Part shown: piece after piece, positions 51,639 through 61,329 of the stretch
Position numbering within the stretch: position 1 is the stretch's first letter
Layout of the letters: the number at the start of each line of letters is the position of its first letter
Assembly: GCF_947491715.1 (NCBI RefSeq)
Contig: NZ_CANLKR010000003.1
Coordinates: 1-64,000 of the forward strand
Direction: 5' to 3'
Length of the DNA: 64,000 bases
From: an uncultured Shewanella sp.
Lineage (GTDB): Bacteria; Pseudomonadota; Gammaproteobacteria; Enterobacterales; Shewanellaceae
Made by a program: the position numbers and the translations under genes
The notes under the pieces: generated by a model
What the model saw: only the letters and a program-made list of their open reading frames with translations
Told to the model about the DNA's origin: nothing
The model's database searches: none

Positions 51639-52744
51639 AATTGATGCTTTTTAATTAAGGGGACAAAAACCTTGTTGGTGATCCAAGATAATAGTTGCCA
51701 CATTCGTTGTGTTTTTTTAGGCAGATGTTGGGTATATATGGCGGAATACTCAATGAAAGGTTGGCCACCTCTTTGTCGTTTGAAATGGGCGGCCCCCGAA
51801 CTGGCATTAAAAATCTTTTGATTTTTCTGCGCAAAATCTAGTCCTGAAAATGCAGCCAATCGGTATAAACCCAGCTTTTTAGGTTGAGTAATATCGTATC
51901 CGACAATGGGGGAAGTCACGATACCTTCGATGCAAAATCGCCCTGCAATTGCGTCCAATGTGCCTTGCGCATTTCGATAGCCCTCAAACGAGAAATGTGG
52001 GTGGCTAAATATGGCGTCGAGATAAGTTTCAGTAAATTGAGGGTTCAGTTGAGAATATTTACTGACATAGAGCATGTTATACAGTTCGATGATCCTAGGA
52101 TAATCATTGGGCGTGATCTCTGCTTGATCCACTCGTTGATAAGGCGTTTTTTTGAGTAAATTGAGATCGTTTTTATAATCTCGGCGCTGTTGATAATCGC
52201 TTAGCTTTTTATCATAAATATAGACTTGTCTTGAAGGGGCTAAGAGATATCCTGCTTGCTTAAAGCCTTGAATTAAAATGGCATTTGAATAAGGGTTGAG
52301 TGAGCGAAAAATAATGGTGTGTTCACTGTAGTCTTTAATTAACGTCTTAGTCAGTTTATCAATCGCGTCAGCATGAAAACTTGTAGGGTATAAATTAGTC
52401 GATAAGAGCCAATTATTAACATGTAATACTTTGTTAATATCATTTTTTTTAAGATAATGACCCAATAAACGAATACAAGGTCGAATGAGAGATTCTAACC
52501 AAGGTTTATTCAGTTTATCTAACTCCTCAAGGCAATAAGGGATAAACGCCGTATAGGGCGAGCACACATAGCTGTTGTGAAACTCTGTACTATTAAGGCT
52601 GATTGGCAGCTTGCAGTGTTTTCCCACAGTGAGTGTCTGTAGCTGGGTATCGACATTGTCTATCATACGTGATGAGGGCATGAAGTGTTGGCAGTAAGCT
52701 TCAGCGGGGTGTTCCTGTGTTGTGAGTGTGGTTTTTGTACTCAT
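51635..52744 (-). CDS. GNAT-like transferase, paralogue A
   Basis: 369 residues from ATG 52744, which overlaps the ATP-grasp stop by 4 nt. Same blocks as B and C: HNSYVCSPYTAFIPY, VNNWLLSTNLY, RSLNPYSNAILIQGFKQAGY, IVGYDITQPKKLGLYRLA, SSGAAHFKRQRGG and EYSAIYTQHLP. It stands directly after the ATP-grasp enzyme, so the first transfer step may act on its product. Confidence 0.7.
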   Translation of the reverse strand: MSTKTTLTTQEHPAEAYCQHFMPSSRMIDNVDTQLQTLTVGKHCKLPISLNSTEFHNSYVCSPYTAFIPYCLEELDKLNKPWLESLIRPCIRLLGHYLKKNDINKVLHVNNWLLSTNLYPTSFHADAIDKLTKTLIKDYSEHTIIFRSLNPYSNAILIQGFKQAGYLLAPSRQVYIYDKKLSDYQQRRDYKNDLNLLKKTPYQRVDQAEITPNDYPRIIELYNMLYVSKYSQLNPQFTETYLDAIFSHPHFSFEGYRNAQGTLDAIAGRFCIEGIVTSPIVGYDITQPKKLGLYRLAAFSGLDFAQKNQKIFNASSGAAHFKRQRGGQPFIEYSAIYTQHLPKKTQRMWQLLSWITNKVFVPLIKKHQL

Positions 52745-53880
52745 TTGATGGCTTCTCCATCCCATTCAAAATCTTGTGTGGCGGCTTCTCTGACGGAGAT
52801 TTTCTCTTTAAAAGCGATTTGAGCCAGTTCTGCCAGTGAAATAAATTGAAACCATGAAAATCCGTTATCATTTTTGCATGTCATGACATCGGTTGCTTGT
52901 TGATAGTCTCGGTACCAAGCTTTCACTTTTCGTTGACGTATGGCAAAGGGTAAGCCTGCCAATACCATCATGAGTGAAATCATTTTTGGCTGTTGAAAAT
53001 GGGGAAGATGTTGAGTGCTTACACCTAACAATGCATCGGCCAAATTGGCGTCTTCTAATAAGTGCAGGCCACTGGTGGCTCGTGGGTTACATTCAATAAT
53101 ATAAATATCATCAGGTGTTTCAATAATATCGAACCCAAGGTGCCCAGTGTATTGATGTTTTTGGCAAAAGGCTTGAATAAAATCACTTATTTTTTGGTTT
53201 ACAATAGGTTTGAAGTAAATACCCGCAGCGACTTTTAATCTATGAGTGGGTTGGTAAATAGCTTGGGCAAAGACCTTTCCTTGTACCGCAATCGCATAAG
53301 TACAATACTCATTTCCTTGAATTTTTTCTTGTTTTAGAATGCGACCATAACCGGTGTCAAACAAGTGCTGTACACTTTTAGGGGTGGGAGACAGTAAAAC
53401 ATCGGTACCAAAGCGGCAAAACTCTCTTTTTACAATACAGTTAGACAACATCTCAGTGGCTATTGCGCTGCTAAAATCCAATTGCTCCGTTTTGGGTAGG
53501 CTGATGCCTGTATTTTGGCATAAAGATAAAATATCGTATTTACTGTGTAATTGCTGCATTAACTCAAAATCGGGGCATAGTACCTCGCAATGTGCCGTCA
53601 GTTTGTCTTTGATTTTTGAGATATAAAAGCTCTCTTCACACATGGGCAACAGATAATCAATTTCATGGGTTTGAATGATGTCCAGTAATGCCGTTTGATA
53701 GTGTTCGATATTATTTCTTGGGCTGGGACTCTGGATAAATTGGGTTAAGCTTCGACTATTTTTAGCGAGCGGATAGCGCAATGAATCAGTCATAAACACT
53801 TGATGTCCATGCTTGGCTAAATTTCTGGCCAGCTCCAGTGAAACAGGGGCTCTAGCACAAGTAATAAGAAAACGTTTCAT
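52741..53880 (-). CDS. ATP-grasp enzyme (carbamoyl-phosphate-synthase-like)
   Basis: 379 residues. An N-terminal Rossmann-like domain (FLITCARAPVSLELARNLAKHGHQVFMTDS) is followed by the ATP-grasp fold: LLPMCEESFYI, GYGRILKQEKIQGNEYCTYAIAVQG, GHLGFDIIETPDDIYIIECNPRATSG with the metal-binding E-x-N. These enzymes join a carboxylate to an amine or thiol via acyl phosphate. In this operon it may form an amide bond on the acyl product. First gene after a 41-nt gap. Confidence 0.87.
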   Translation of the reverse strand: MKRFLITCARAPVSLELARNLAKHGHQVFMTDSLRYPLAKNSRSLTQFIQSPSPRNNIEHYQTALLDIIQTHEIDYLLPMCEESFYISKIKDKLTAHCEVLCPDFELMQQLHSKYDILSLCQNTGISLPKTEQLDFSSAIATEMLSNCIVKREFCRFGTDVLLSPTPKSVQHLFDTGYGRILKQEKIQGNEYCTYAIAVQGKVFAQAIYQPTHRLKVAAGIYFKPIVNQKISDFIQAFCQKHQYTGHLGFDIIETPDDIYIIECNPRATSGLHLLEDANLADALLGVSTQHLPHFQQPKMISLMMVLAGLPFAIRQRKVKAWYRDYQQATDVMTCKNDNGFSWFQFISLAELAQIAFKEKISVREAATQDFEWDGEAIK

Positions 53881-53921
53881 TTCAATGTCATTCCTAATGG
53901 GGATTGATGGCTATCGATTTA

Positions 53922-55247
53922 TTATTTTGATTTAACGGTATTTATCACTCTACGCCGTTTTTCCCCTTTTTTAGGGTATTGATACGGCCTGAACTGATAA
54001 TCGGGCTGCTTAATATCAAGTTTGTTAAAAAGTGAGTGCAAACTGCTGACAATGTTGTCTTTGTTGTCATAAGGTTCGCATTCAATAAGCAGTGCATTGG
54101 TATGGGTTTGTGTGACGCGATATTCTTTGACTTTTTCGCAATGAGATACGATGGTGTTGCGAATGAAATCAGAATAGACATCAATTTGTTTATTGCTGTT
54201 GTTAGTTAGTTGCAGCACATCATCTTTGCGCCCTTCAATAGACTGAATACGGGTATGGGATGAACCACAAGGGCAAGTCGTGGTGTTTTCAATTAATACG
54301 TCATCCAGCAAGTAGCGCACAATGGGCTGGGTTGTGCGTCTTAAATCAGTGACGATTGGGGAAAAGCGTTTCTGCGCTTGATTAACCCAATGCTTTTCAA
54401 TGATGAGGTTGTCTTCATTGAGGTGTAAGTTGCCATGGGAGCAAGTGATCCCTAAAAACCCTTCAGTACATTGGTATATTTGATGTATTTTTTGGCCAAA
54501 GTAAGCAGATATTTGCTGTTTATCCTCTTCTTCTAATACCTCTGCGACAGCAATGATTTTTTTAGGAATAATCGCAGGTTGTAAGCGTGACAAATGCAGA
54601 AGTACACTGGCTGGCGCAATGAGGATAGTCGGGTTATAAGCTTCCAACGTGCTGACATGGTGCTCCAACTCCGTTAATAAATCAAAAAAACGAAATTGCG
54701 TCAATACGCTACGCGAGCTCTCATAAAGCTTATTGTTGGCACGTAGAAAAAAAGCAATTCGTTGAGGTTTTAAATATTGGGGAAAGGCTTTAGCTACCAT
54801 ATCGCCAGCCCATTGAGCTTGCTCTGCTTTTGATGAGATAAACAAGCCTTTATTGCCACTGGTTCCTGATGATAATCCCACGGCATATTGCCCATAACTT
54901 GGACTGAAATCCCGTGTGTTTTCAGCTTGAATCGCAATCGATAAAGCTTCATCCCGTAATAAATGGGCGGTATTGATACGATCAAAATTGGCCATGTGAA
55001 TTTTTTTATTGATCACAGGAAATGCGGCTAAGGGTAAGTCAAGGTATGCTTGATAATAAGGTGAATGCGTTAACACTTTTTGCTTGAAGCGAATGAAGCA
55101 TTTTTCTTGATGCTTCTCTAGCTTTGTCCGTGTTCTTTTATGATAGTATTTTGCTTTAACAAAACTTCCAGCAAAGGCACCTAAACAGATTAGTTTATTT
55201 AGGGTGTTGTTGAGTTTAGGGTGCTGTATAGGGTTGTTTTTCATCAT
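53922..55247 (-). CDS. PaaK/CapK-like adenylate-forming enzyme
   Basis: 441 residues. The ATP-binding P-loop SSGTSGNKG, then IYQCTEGFLGITC (A5-like), TQPIVRYLLDD, and the C-terminal CPCGSSHTRIQSIEGRKDD, a Cys-pair plus GR-D-D signature of the phenylacetate-CoA ligase/F390-synthetase clade. It activates a carboxylic acid as an acyl-AMP and loads it on CoA or another acceptor. Overlaps the MBL gene by 4 nt. Probably activates a fatty or aromatic acid for this pathway. Confidence 0.87.
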   Translation of the reverse strand: MMKNNPIQHPKLNNTLNKLICLGAFAGSFVKAKYYHKRTRTKLEKHQEKCFIRFKQKVLTHSPYYQAYLDLPLAAFPVINKKIHMANFDRINTAHLLRDEALSIAIQAENTRDFSPSYGQYAVGLSSGTSGNKGLFISSKAEQAQWAGDMVAKAFPQYLKPQRIAFFLRANNKLYESSRSVLTQFRFFDLLTELEHHVSTLEAYNPTILIAPASVLLHLSRLQPAIIPKKIIAVAEVLEEEDKQQISAYFGQKIHQIYQCTEGFLGITCSHGNLHLNEDNLIIEKHWVNQAQKRFSPIVTDLRRTTQPIVRYLLDDVLIENTTTCPCGSSHTRIQSIEGRKDDVLQLTNNSNKQIDVYSDFIRNTIVSHCEKVKEYRVTQTHTNALLIECEPYDNKDNIVSSLHSLFNKLDIKQPDYQFRPYQYPKKGEKRRRVINTVKSK

Positions 55248-56065
55248 GGCGTTAATGCTTCAATGGTTTTTTTGCAGTGACTGGGAATAAGCACTATCTC
55301 TTTATTACGGGAGTAGAGGCGAGAGAGTTTATCTAAGGTATTGAGATATGCTTGCCCATTATCCATGATAATGTTGGCAAATTTATTGGGTCTTGCGCCT
55401 TGGGTGTAAGCTTCTTGTGTCCAGCAAGCATCACCAATCAAAAAGGCGGTTTGCTGACACTGTTCTAATAACAGGCCAAAATGCCCAGCGGCATGACCCG
55501 GTAAAGAAATCGCCAACAGACTGCCATCATTGAATAGGTCATAACCTAATTGAAAAGGCGCATAATGGTGAGGTAAGGCTAAAGTGTGACTGTCTTCGAT
55601 AAAGCGGCAACGATGAGTAAAGTCATTGGGCAGCAGTTTAGGCAGATAGCCTTTGAGTAATCCTTTAAAACGACTTGAGGCATTAATGGCATTGAGCGCC
55701 GCTTGAGAGCAGATAAACGTCGCTTGAGGGAAGTCCATTAACCCCGCAATGTGATCGGCATGGAAATGGGAAATGAAAATGAAATTGATTTCTTCTGCTG
55801 CAATGCCCCGTAAAGAGAGTTGAGTGATCAGTTGCTCTTTTTCGCATAAGTGCATTGGTGTTAAGCAGCGGTATAAGCGCTCAGGGAAAGGCTGAGTTGC
55901 TTGTATAAAGCGTTTTGCGTAACCCGTATCAAACAGCACGTAGCCTAGAGAGGGATGTTTGATGAGCCCGACATAGGCAGGAAATTGCATACTTTTCCAA
56001 GAATGACCTCGCATCACCATGGCTTCTGGGTGAAAACAATGACCCACTTTTAGTAAGGTTAGCAT
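55244..56065 (-). CDS. MBL-fold metallohydrolase
   Basis: 273 residues. The metal motif is SHFHADHIAG, followed by GHAAGHFG, IGDACW and a final SHC. The layout (HxHxDH..H..D..H) is that of AHL-lactonase and glyoxalase II-like hydrolases. In the operon it could open a lactone or thioester intermediate. Overlaps the reductase gene by 7 nt. Confidence 0.86.
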   Translation of the reverse strand: MLTLLKVGHCFHPEAMVMRGHSWKSMQFPAYVGLIKHPSLGYVLFDTGYAKRFIQATQPFPERLYRCLTPMHLCEKEQLITQLSLRGIAAEEINFIFISHFHADHIAGLMDFPQATFICSQAALNAINASSRFKGLLKGYLPKLLPNDFTHRCRFIEDSHTLALPHHYAPFQLGYDLFNDGSLLAISLPGHAAGHFGLLLEQCQQTAFLIGDACWTQEAYTQGARPNKFANIIMDNGQAYLNTLDKLSRLYSRNKEIVLIPSHCKKTIEALTP

Positions 56066-57036
56066 GGGGGCTTCCTATTAAAATATTGTACAATAGCGTG
56101 TTCAAGGCGATAAATTGGACGGTAGCCTAAAATTGTTTTTGCTGCGCTGATGTCTAATGTTTGTGACTTGGCTAATAACCCTGCGCCATAGCAAGTGAGC
56201 AGGGGCTCTTTTGTGTCGAAGGCTTTAGCAATGGTTTCCAATACACGAGCAATATTAGCCAAAAGCGCATAGGACATTGGTAGAAATCGAACCGTTTTAT
56301 TGGCGTGAAGAGTGAGCAAATCGACTAAGGCTTTCACTGTCATTGGCTCATCATTAGAGATATTAAAACAGTGTTTATTGATTTTTGGTTTTTTACCGGC
56401 CAAGTAGAGAGCATGGGCGACATTTTTGACGTAGGTAATATCCACCAAGGCGCGACCTTGGTCCATTAAGGGGAAAAACCCTTTATCAAGTAAATTCAAT
56501 ATACGGGGGAAAATACTGTTATCGCCTTCACCGATGATCCCTCGTGGTCTGATGATCACGACTTCAGTGTCACCGCATTCATTGAGCATGACTTGTTCGC
56601 CCAGATATTTAGTCTTAGCATACTCATTGGCAAACCCCGATGTCAGGACTTGGCTCTCTTTAATGTCCAACTTGTCGGTAAAGTCAAAATAAACGCTGGT
56701 GGAAGACACATAGACACAACGTTTGATTTTATGATGTTTAGCCGCCATGAGCACATGCCTTGTGGCTTCAACATTCGCTAGATAGAAGGCCTCTGCCGCC
56801 CCCCAGGCACTGGAAAAAGCGGCGCAATGAAAAATAACATCTGCGGTTTCAAATCCTGAGATGACATCACTTTTAAGGGTTAGGTCGACCATTTTAAAGC
56901 GTGTTTGGGCGGAATTGAGTGTGCGCCCTTTCGTTTCATTTCGCCCCAAAGCTAATACCTGATAACCTTGCTCTTCTAGGTATTTGACTAAGTGTGAGCC
57001 GAGAAACCCTGTGGCACCGGTGATAATGGCTTTCAT
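56059..57036 (-). CDS. NAD-dependent epimerase/dehydratase (extended SDR, 3beta-HSD-like)
   Basis: 325 residues. N-terminal ITGATGFLGSHLV (G-x2-G-x2-G), the catalytic tyrosine in NEYAKTK, then a lipid-substrate-sized C-terminal domain (NISNDEPMTVKALVDLL). It reads like 3beta-hydroxysteroid dehydrogenase-type and OleD-type reductases that act on long acyl or sterol-like chains. ATGA overlap with the KAS III gene. It probably reduces the keto group made by the KAS III enzyme (inferred). Confidence 0.85.
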   Translation of the reverse strand: MKAIITGATGFLGSHLVKYLEEQGYQVLALGRNETKGRTLNSAQTRFKMVDLTLKSDVISGFETADVIFHCAAFSSAWGAAEAFYLANVEATRHVLMAAKHHKIKRCVYVSSTSVYFDFTDKLDIKESQVLTSGFANEYAKTKYLGEQVMLNECGDTEVVIIRPRGIIGEGDNSIFPRILNLLDKGFFPLMDQGRALVDITYVKNVAHALYLAGKKPKINKHCFNISNDEPMTVKALVDLLTLHANKTVRFLPMSYALLANIARVLETIAKAFDTKEPLLTCYGAGLLAKSQTLDISAAKTILGYRPIYRLEHAIVQYFNRKPPC

Positions 57037-58055
57037 CCGATCTCCAATATGATCGCGCCAAAGCTTAGTCCCGCTGATGTACCCAATAACATGACTTTAT
57101 CACCTGTGCTGACTTTGCCTGATTGTAATAATTCATGCAGTGCTGATGGAATAGAAGCGGCAATCTGATTACCTCTATTTTTTAAGATATTGACCATTTT
57201 TCCAGGGGAAATATTGAGACGTTTTTCAATATGTTGCAGCCCTAGTTGGCTAGCTTGATGGGGGATAACCCAATCCAGATCGTCAATCTGATAGTTGGTT
57301 TTTGCTAAAGTACGTTCGACAAAGCCCTTGATATGATGGGTGGTCATTTTAAATACCGATTTACCTTTCATTTCAAATAACTCAAAAGGCTGATATTCTC
57401 CTTCAGTTTTAGAGGGTTGATGTAAGGTACCATAGCCTCTAACTTGGCAAAATTCAAAGCCTTCACTGTAGGTTTCAAAGTGACTGGCGACGACCCGAGT
57501 CGCATTCTGCGTTGCTTGGCTAACAATTAATGCTGCGGCGCCATCACCAAATAAGCCTCCAGTTTCTCTTACGCTCCAATCAAGGCCAATGGAGGCGATT
57601 TCAGATGAGACAATGAGGATGTTCTTATAGCGCTGTGTGGAAAGTAAGGCATGGGCCACATCGAGTGCTTTGACTGCACTTAGGCAAGTCATATTGATAT
57701 CAAAAGCAGGGATAGGGTGAGTTAACGGTAGCTGTTTATGAATTTTGGCTGCACTGCAAGGAATAAGCTGTTCTAAGGTGCTGCTGGCGGAAATAATACA
57801 ATCGATATCATCAAGTGTAATGTCACTATTATCTATTGCCTGTTCAATGGCGGCTACGGCCATGCTAGTTGGGGTTTCATGAGTGACATAATGACGTGAA
57901 GCGACCCCTGTGGTTTTTTCTGTTTGTCCTTCAGGCCAATCTTGTGTTGCATCAATATGCACTGATTGAATGACATGCTCGGGTAAGGCAATGCCTGTAC
58001 CACGAATATTGATCATAGAATTGAAGTCGTTCATATTGCGAATTTGGCTATCCAT
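57033..58055 (-). CDS. 3-oxoacyl-ACP synthase III (KAS III / FabH- or OleA-like)
   Basis: 340 residues. The catalytic triad is visible: Cys in NMTCLSAVKALD, His in WVIPHQASQLG and Asn in NRGNQIAASIP. N-terminal RGTGIALPEHV is typical. It joins an acyl starter to a second acyl unit by Claisen condensation, so it starts the pathway. Internal ATGs at 58034 and 58016 are possible starts; no strong ribosome site is seen at any. First gene of the eleven-gene minus-strand operon, preceded by a 500-bp divergent promoter region. Confidence 0.92.
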   Translation of the reverse strand: MDSQIRNMNDFNSMINIRGTGIALPEHVIQSVHIDATQDWPEGQTEKTTGVASRHYVTHETPTSMAVAAIEQAIDNSDITLDDIDCIISASSTLEQLIPCSAAKIHKQLPLTHPIPAFDINMTCLSAVKALDVAHALLSTQRYKNILIVSSEIASIGLDWSVRETGGLFGDGAAALIVSQATQNATRVVASHFETYSEGFEFCQVRGYGTLHQPSKTEGEYQPFELFEMKGKSVFKMTTHHIKGFVERTLAKTNYQIDDLDWVIPHQASQLGLQHIEKRLNISPGKMVNILKNRGNQIAASIPSALHELLQSGKVSTGDKVMLLGTSAGLSFGAIILEIG

Positions 58056-58561
58056 ATTATTTATTGTCTATTTCAGAGTGAGTGGGCACAGGTGAATTAA
58101 GGAGTCCTGCAGCGTTATTGTTCATTCTTTAATTAATTTATAACGAAAATGGCTTACTACATATCAGGTGTATACCTGAGTATGGATTATTCCCCTTAAA
58201 ACTCATGCGCTTATACTTTAGTGTAATAACTCTATTTTATAAATTGTAAAATCAACACCTTGTAAGTAGAAAGCGACAAATTGATCCATTCTTAATCATT
58301 TAGATTAATTATTATTCATGTTTGTTTGCTCTTTTACGCCATTCCCAATAAAGCATGATGGGCTTTTTTCTTTAAGGCTTGAGTTAATAATTAATGGCAC
58401 CAATGAAAATGAATGATTAAAATTCGTCATCATTTCACGTCATAAAAGTAAAGATGACAAAAGATTGATGTTATTTCGATAAGTTTGTCTTTTTTTGACA
58501 GCGATACAGACAATTTATTGGTATAAAAAGCTTAAATAGAGGAGAAAGGGGAAAGAGAGTC
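58056..58561. promoter_or_regulatory. 506-bp divergent promoter region
   Basis: Lies between the KAS III operon (-) and the 58562 gene (+). Very AT-rich. TTGACA at ~58495 with TATAAA ~21 bp downstream (poor spacing) may be the plus-strand promoter. GGAGAAAGGGGAAAGAGAG upstream of 58562 is a strong ribosome site. No palindrome seen. Confidence 0.4.
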
Positions 58562-58939
58562 ATGTTCGCATGGTTTAAACGACGCACATTACATCGATTA
58601 AACTCAGAAAAGTTTGATGTGAGTTGGAGACACACAAGTCATACTCCAACTTGTAGTATGTGGGAGCATATTGCAGATTTTTTTTATGGTGTCCATCAAG
58701 AAGAAGCACAAAAAGCCTTGTCGGACTTAGCGTACCCGCAGCAGTGCGATACTCAAAAGTACGATGCGTTTCACCGATTACGTCGGCTCGCGGCTGAGGT
58801 TTGTTATGATAAATTTATCGAAGAAGGTGTGAAAAATATTGATGGCTCTTGGGATATTACCATACACATTAAAGGCTGGCATATTAATCACGATATTTTA
58901 CAACTTCATTTAAAAGCCGTGAATGCGATGCCGAATTAG
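58562..58939 (+). CDS. Unknown 125-residue protein
   Basis: Starts FAWFKRRTLHRLNSEKFDVSW; Trp-, His- and Cys-containing, with a compact alpha/beta look (DAFHRLRRLAAEVCYDKF; WDITIHIKGWHINHDILQLH). No signal peptide or membrane helix. Strong ribosome site. Family not recognised. Confidence 0.6.
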   Translation: MFAWFKRRTLHRLNSEKFDVSWRHTSHTPTCSMWEHIADFFYGVHQEEAQKALSDLAYPQQCDTQKYDAFHRLRRLAAEVCYDKFIEEGVKNIDGSWDITIHIKGWHINHDILQLHLKAVNAMPN

Positions 58940-59144
58940 GGGGTGATGTATTTCATATTATTCTCTCCTCATTTTATTTTCACTTGAGGATAAATACGGT
59001 GAAAAATGAGATGAATGGATCTTGATACTAGCATTAAAAATCAGAGGAATGAGTGACGAATAGTGACTTTATCTTGCTCTAGTGGTTTTTTTTGGCTAGT
59101 GTTGCGGGATAATATTTACATCTAGCCAACAAAGATCTTTGTTT

Positions 59145-61253
59145 ATGAAAAAAAAATGTTTACTTTTGGCTCTAGCATCCATTAGCTCCCTTAGCATGAT
59201 GTCAGCCTTTGCAACGAATAACATTAGTGCCGCTTCGAGTGCTCCATCTGTTCCAGCTCCTTTTACGGTACAAGACTTAGTTAAACTCAATAAGTTAGGC
59301 TCGCCTGCATTGTCCCATGATGGGACAAAGTTGGTTTATAGTGTCAAAAAACAAGGCAGCGATGGTTCTGTTCAATCAAATCTGTATTTGCAAAACTTAT
59401 CAGCAGAAGGTGCGGGTGAAAAATCAGTGCATCAAGTGATTCAATTAACCTCATCACAAAGTACTGAACATAATGTTGCTTTTGCAAAAGATGACAAGGC
59501 GATTTACTTCATTGCTAATCGAACGGGCTCCAATCAATTATATCGCTTGTCGTTAGCGGGTGGCGAAGCCATGCCAGTATCTGATTTACCCTTAGATGTT
59601 GAAGGTTTTAAGTTAGCGCCGGATGGCATGCAAGTGCTATTAAGCATGCGTGTGGTACCTGAATGTGACACACTTATTTGCTCAAAAGAGAAATTTGATG
59701 TTGAAAAGACCCGTAAATCGACGGGGCAAGTGTATGATCAGTTAATGGTACGTCATTGGGATACTTGGTTTGATCATGCCAGAAGCCATTTATTCATCGC
59801 AAAACTGAATGATGTAACAATAACGGATGCCATCGATATTACTAAAGGGTTGGATACTGAAACGCCGCCAAAACCTTTTTCAGGTTTGGAGGAAGCGACG
59901 TTTACCTCTGATAGTCAATACGTTGTTTATAGTTCGAAAGCCCCCAGTCATACCCAAGCGTGGACGACGAATTATGATTTATGGAAAGTGTCTGTTAAGG
60001 GAGGAGAGAGCGTTAACTTAACAGAAAAAAATAAAGCGTGGGATTCTCATCCTGTGTTTTCGTCAAATGGGCGTTATCTGGCTTATCTCGCCATGAAGCA
60101 ACCGGGGTTTGAGGCCGACAGAAATCGAATTATGCTCCGTGATACTGTGACAGGGCAAGAGAAAGAAGTTGCCCCGCTTTGGGACAGAAGTCCGCAATCT
60201 TTACAATTTGGCGTTGATGATAAGACGTTATATGTGACAGCTCAAGATTTGGGACAAGTGTCATTGTTTGAAGTAAATACCCAATTTGGTGATGTGCGTG
60301 CGATTTATAATGAAGGTTATAATGGCATTGTGGGGATCACGGCGGATAAAATGGTGTTTACTCATAAAAGTTTAGTGCAACCCAGCGATCTATTCTCTAT
60401 CAATCTGGATGGTCAAAATGTACAGCAATTGACCCAAGTGAATCAAAAGAAGCTGGCTAAAATACAATTTGGTGAATTTGAGCAGTTTAATTTTAAAGGC
60501 TGGAATAATGAAACGGTTTATGGTTATTGGATAAAGCCTGTTAATTATAAAAAAGGTGACAGCTATCCTATTGCCTTTTTGGTTCATGGTGGCCCCCAAG
60601 GATCATTTGGTAATAATTTCAGCAGTCGTTGGAATGCTCAGTTATGGGCGGGTGCCGGTTATGGTGTGGTCATGATTGATTTTCATGGTTCGACAGGGTA
60701 TGGGCAAGCCTTTACTGATTCCATTAGCCAAGATTGGGGCGGAAAACCCCTTGAAGATTTACAAAAAGGCCTCAATGCTGTGGTTAAGCAACAACCTTGG
60801 CTAGATAAAAACCGTGCTTGTGCCTTAGGGGGATCCTATGGCGGTTATATGATGAATTGGATTGAAGGCAATTGGCCTGATGGTTTTAAGTGCTTGGTGA
60901 ATCATGCGGGTCTTTTTGATATGCGCTCCATGTACTATGTGACTGAAGAGCGTTGGTTCCCCGAATATGAATTTGGCGGCACTTATAATGATAATAAAGC
61001 CTTATATGAAAAATTTAATCCTGTGAATTATCTCGATAATTGGAAAACGCCTATGTTGGTGATCCACGGTGAAAAAGATTTCCGAGTGCCTTACGATCAA
61101 GGTCTTGCCGCATTTGGTTTTTTACAGCGTAAAGGGATCCTTTCAGAATTGTTAATTTATCCCGATGAGAATCACTGGATTTTAAACCCAAATAATTTAG
61201 AGCAATGGTATGCCAATGTATTAGGTTGGCTTAACCGCTGGACAAAAAAGTAA
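59145..61253 (+). CDS. S9 family prolyl oligopeptidase (dipeptidyl-peptidase / acylaminoacyl-peptidase type)
   Basis: 702 residues from ATG 59145; a TTG two codons upstream is not needed. A Sec signal peptide (MKKKCLLLALASISSL.. SAFA) sends it to the periplasm or outside. A seven-bladed beta-propeller (residues ~40-430) precedes the alpha/beta-hydrolase domain with VHGGPQGSFG, GGSYGGYM (S564), the Asp in HGEKDFRVP and the His in DENHWIL. It removes dipeptides or acyl-amino acids from peptides. It ends with a bidirectional terminator. Confidence 0.93.
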   Translation: MKKKCLLLALASISSLSMMSAFATNNISAASSAPSVPAPFTVQDLVKLNKLGSPALSHDGTKLVYSVKKQGSDGSVQSNLYLQNLSAEGAGEKSVHQVIQLTSSQSTEHNVAFAKDDKAIYFIANRTGSNQLYRLSLAGGEAMPVSDLPLDVEGFKLAPDGMQVLLSMRVVPECDTLICSKEKFDVEKTRKSTGQVYDQLMVRHWDTWFDHARSHLFIAKLNDVTITDAIDITKGLDTETPPKPFSGLEEATFTSDSQYVVYSSKAPSHTQAWTTNYDLWKVSVKGGESVNLTEKNKAWDSHPVFSSNGRYLAYLAMKQPGFEADRNRIMLRDTVTGQEKEVAPLWDRSPQSLQFGVDDKTLYVTAQDLGQVSLFEVNTQFGDVRAIYNEGYNGIVGITADKMVFTHKSLVQPSDLFSINLDGQNVQQLTQVNQKKLAKIQFGEFEQFNFKGWNNETVYGYWIKPVNYKKGDSYPIAFLVHGGPQGSFGNNFSSRWNAQLWAGAGYGVVMIDFHGSTGYGQAFTDSISQDWGGKPLEDLQKGLNAVVKQQPWLDKNRACALGGSYGGYMMNWIEGNWPDGFKCLVNHAGLFDMRSMYYVTEERWFPEYEFGGTYNDNKALYEKFNPVNYLDNWKTPMLVIHGEKDFRVPYDQGLAAFGFLQRKGILSELLIYPDENHWILNPNNLEQWYANVLGWLNRWTKK

Positions 61254-61280
61254 GTCATTAAGGTGTGAATAAACGAACTA

Positions 61281-61310
61281 AAAAACCAGAACGCATGTTC
61301 TGGTTTTTTA
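61281..61310. terminator. Bidirectional terminator between the S9 peptidase and CitMHS genes
   Basis: AAAAAACCAGAAC, loop GCAT, GTTCTGGTTTTTT: a 12-bp stem with A- and T-tracts on either side, between converging genes. Confidence 0.9.
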
Positions 61311-61329
61311 TGTTTGATTGTTCTTAGCG

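Noticed and set aside
53922..58055. A standard OleABCD hydrocarbon cluster
   Set aside because: KAS III and reductase fit, but the ligase is PaaK-like rather than OleC-like, and no OleB-type alpha/beta-hydrolase is present.
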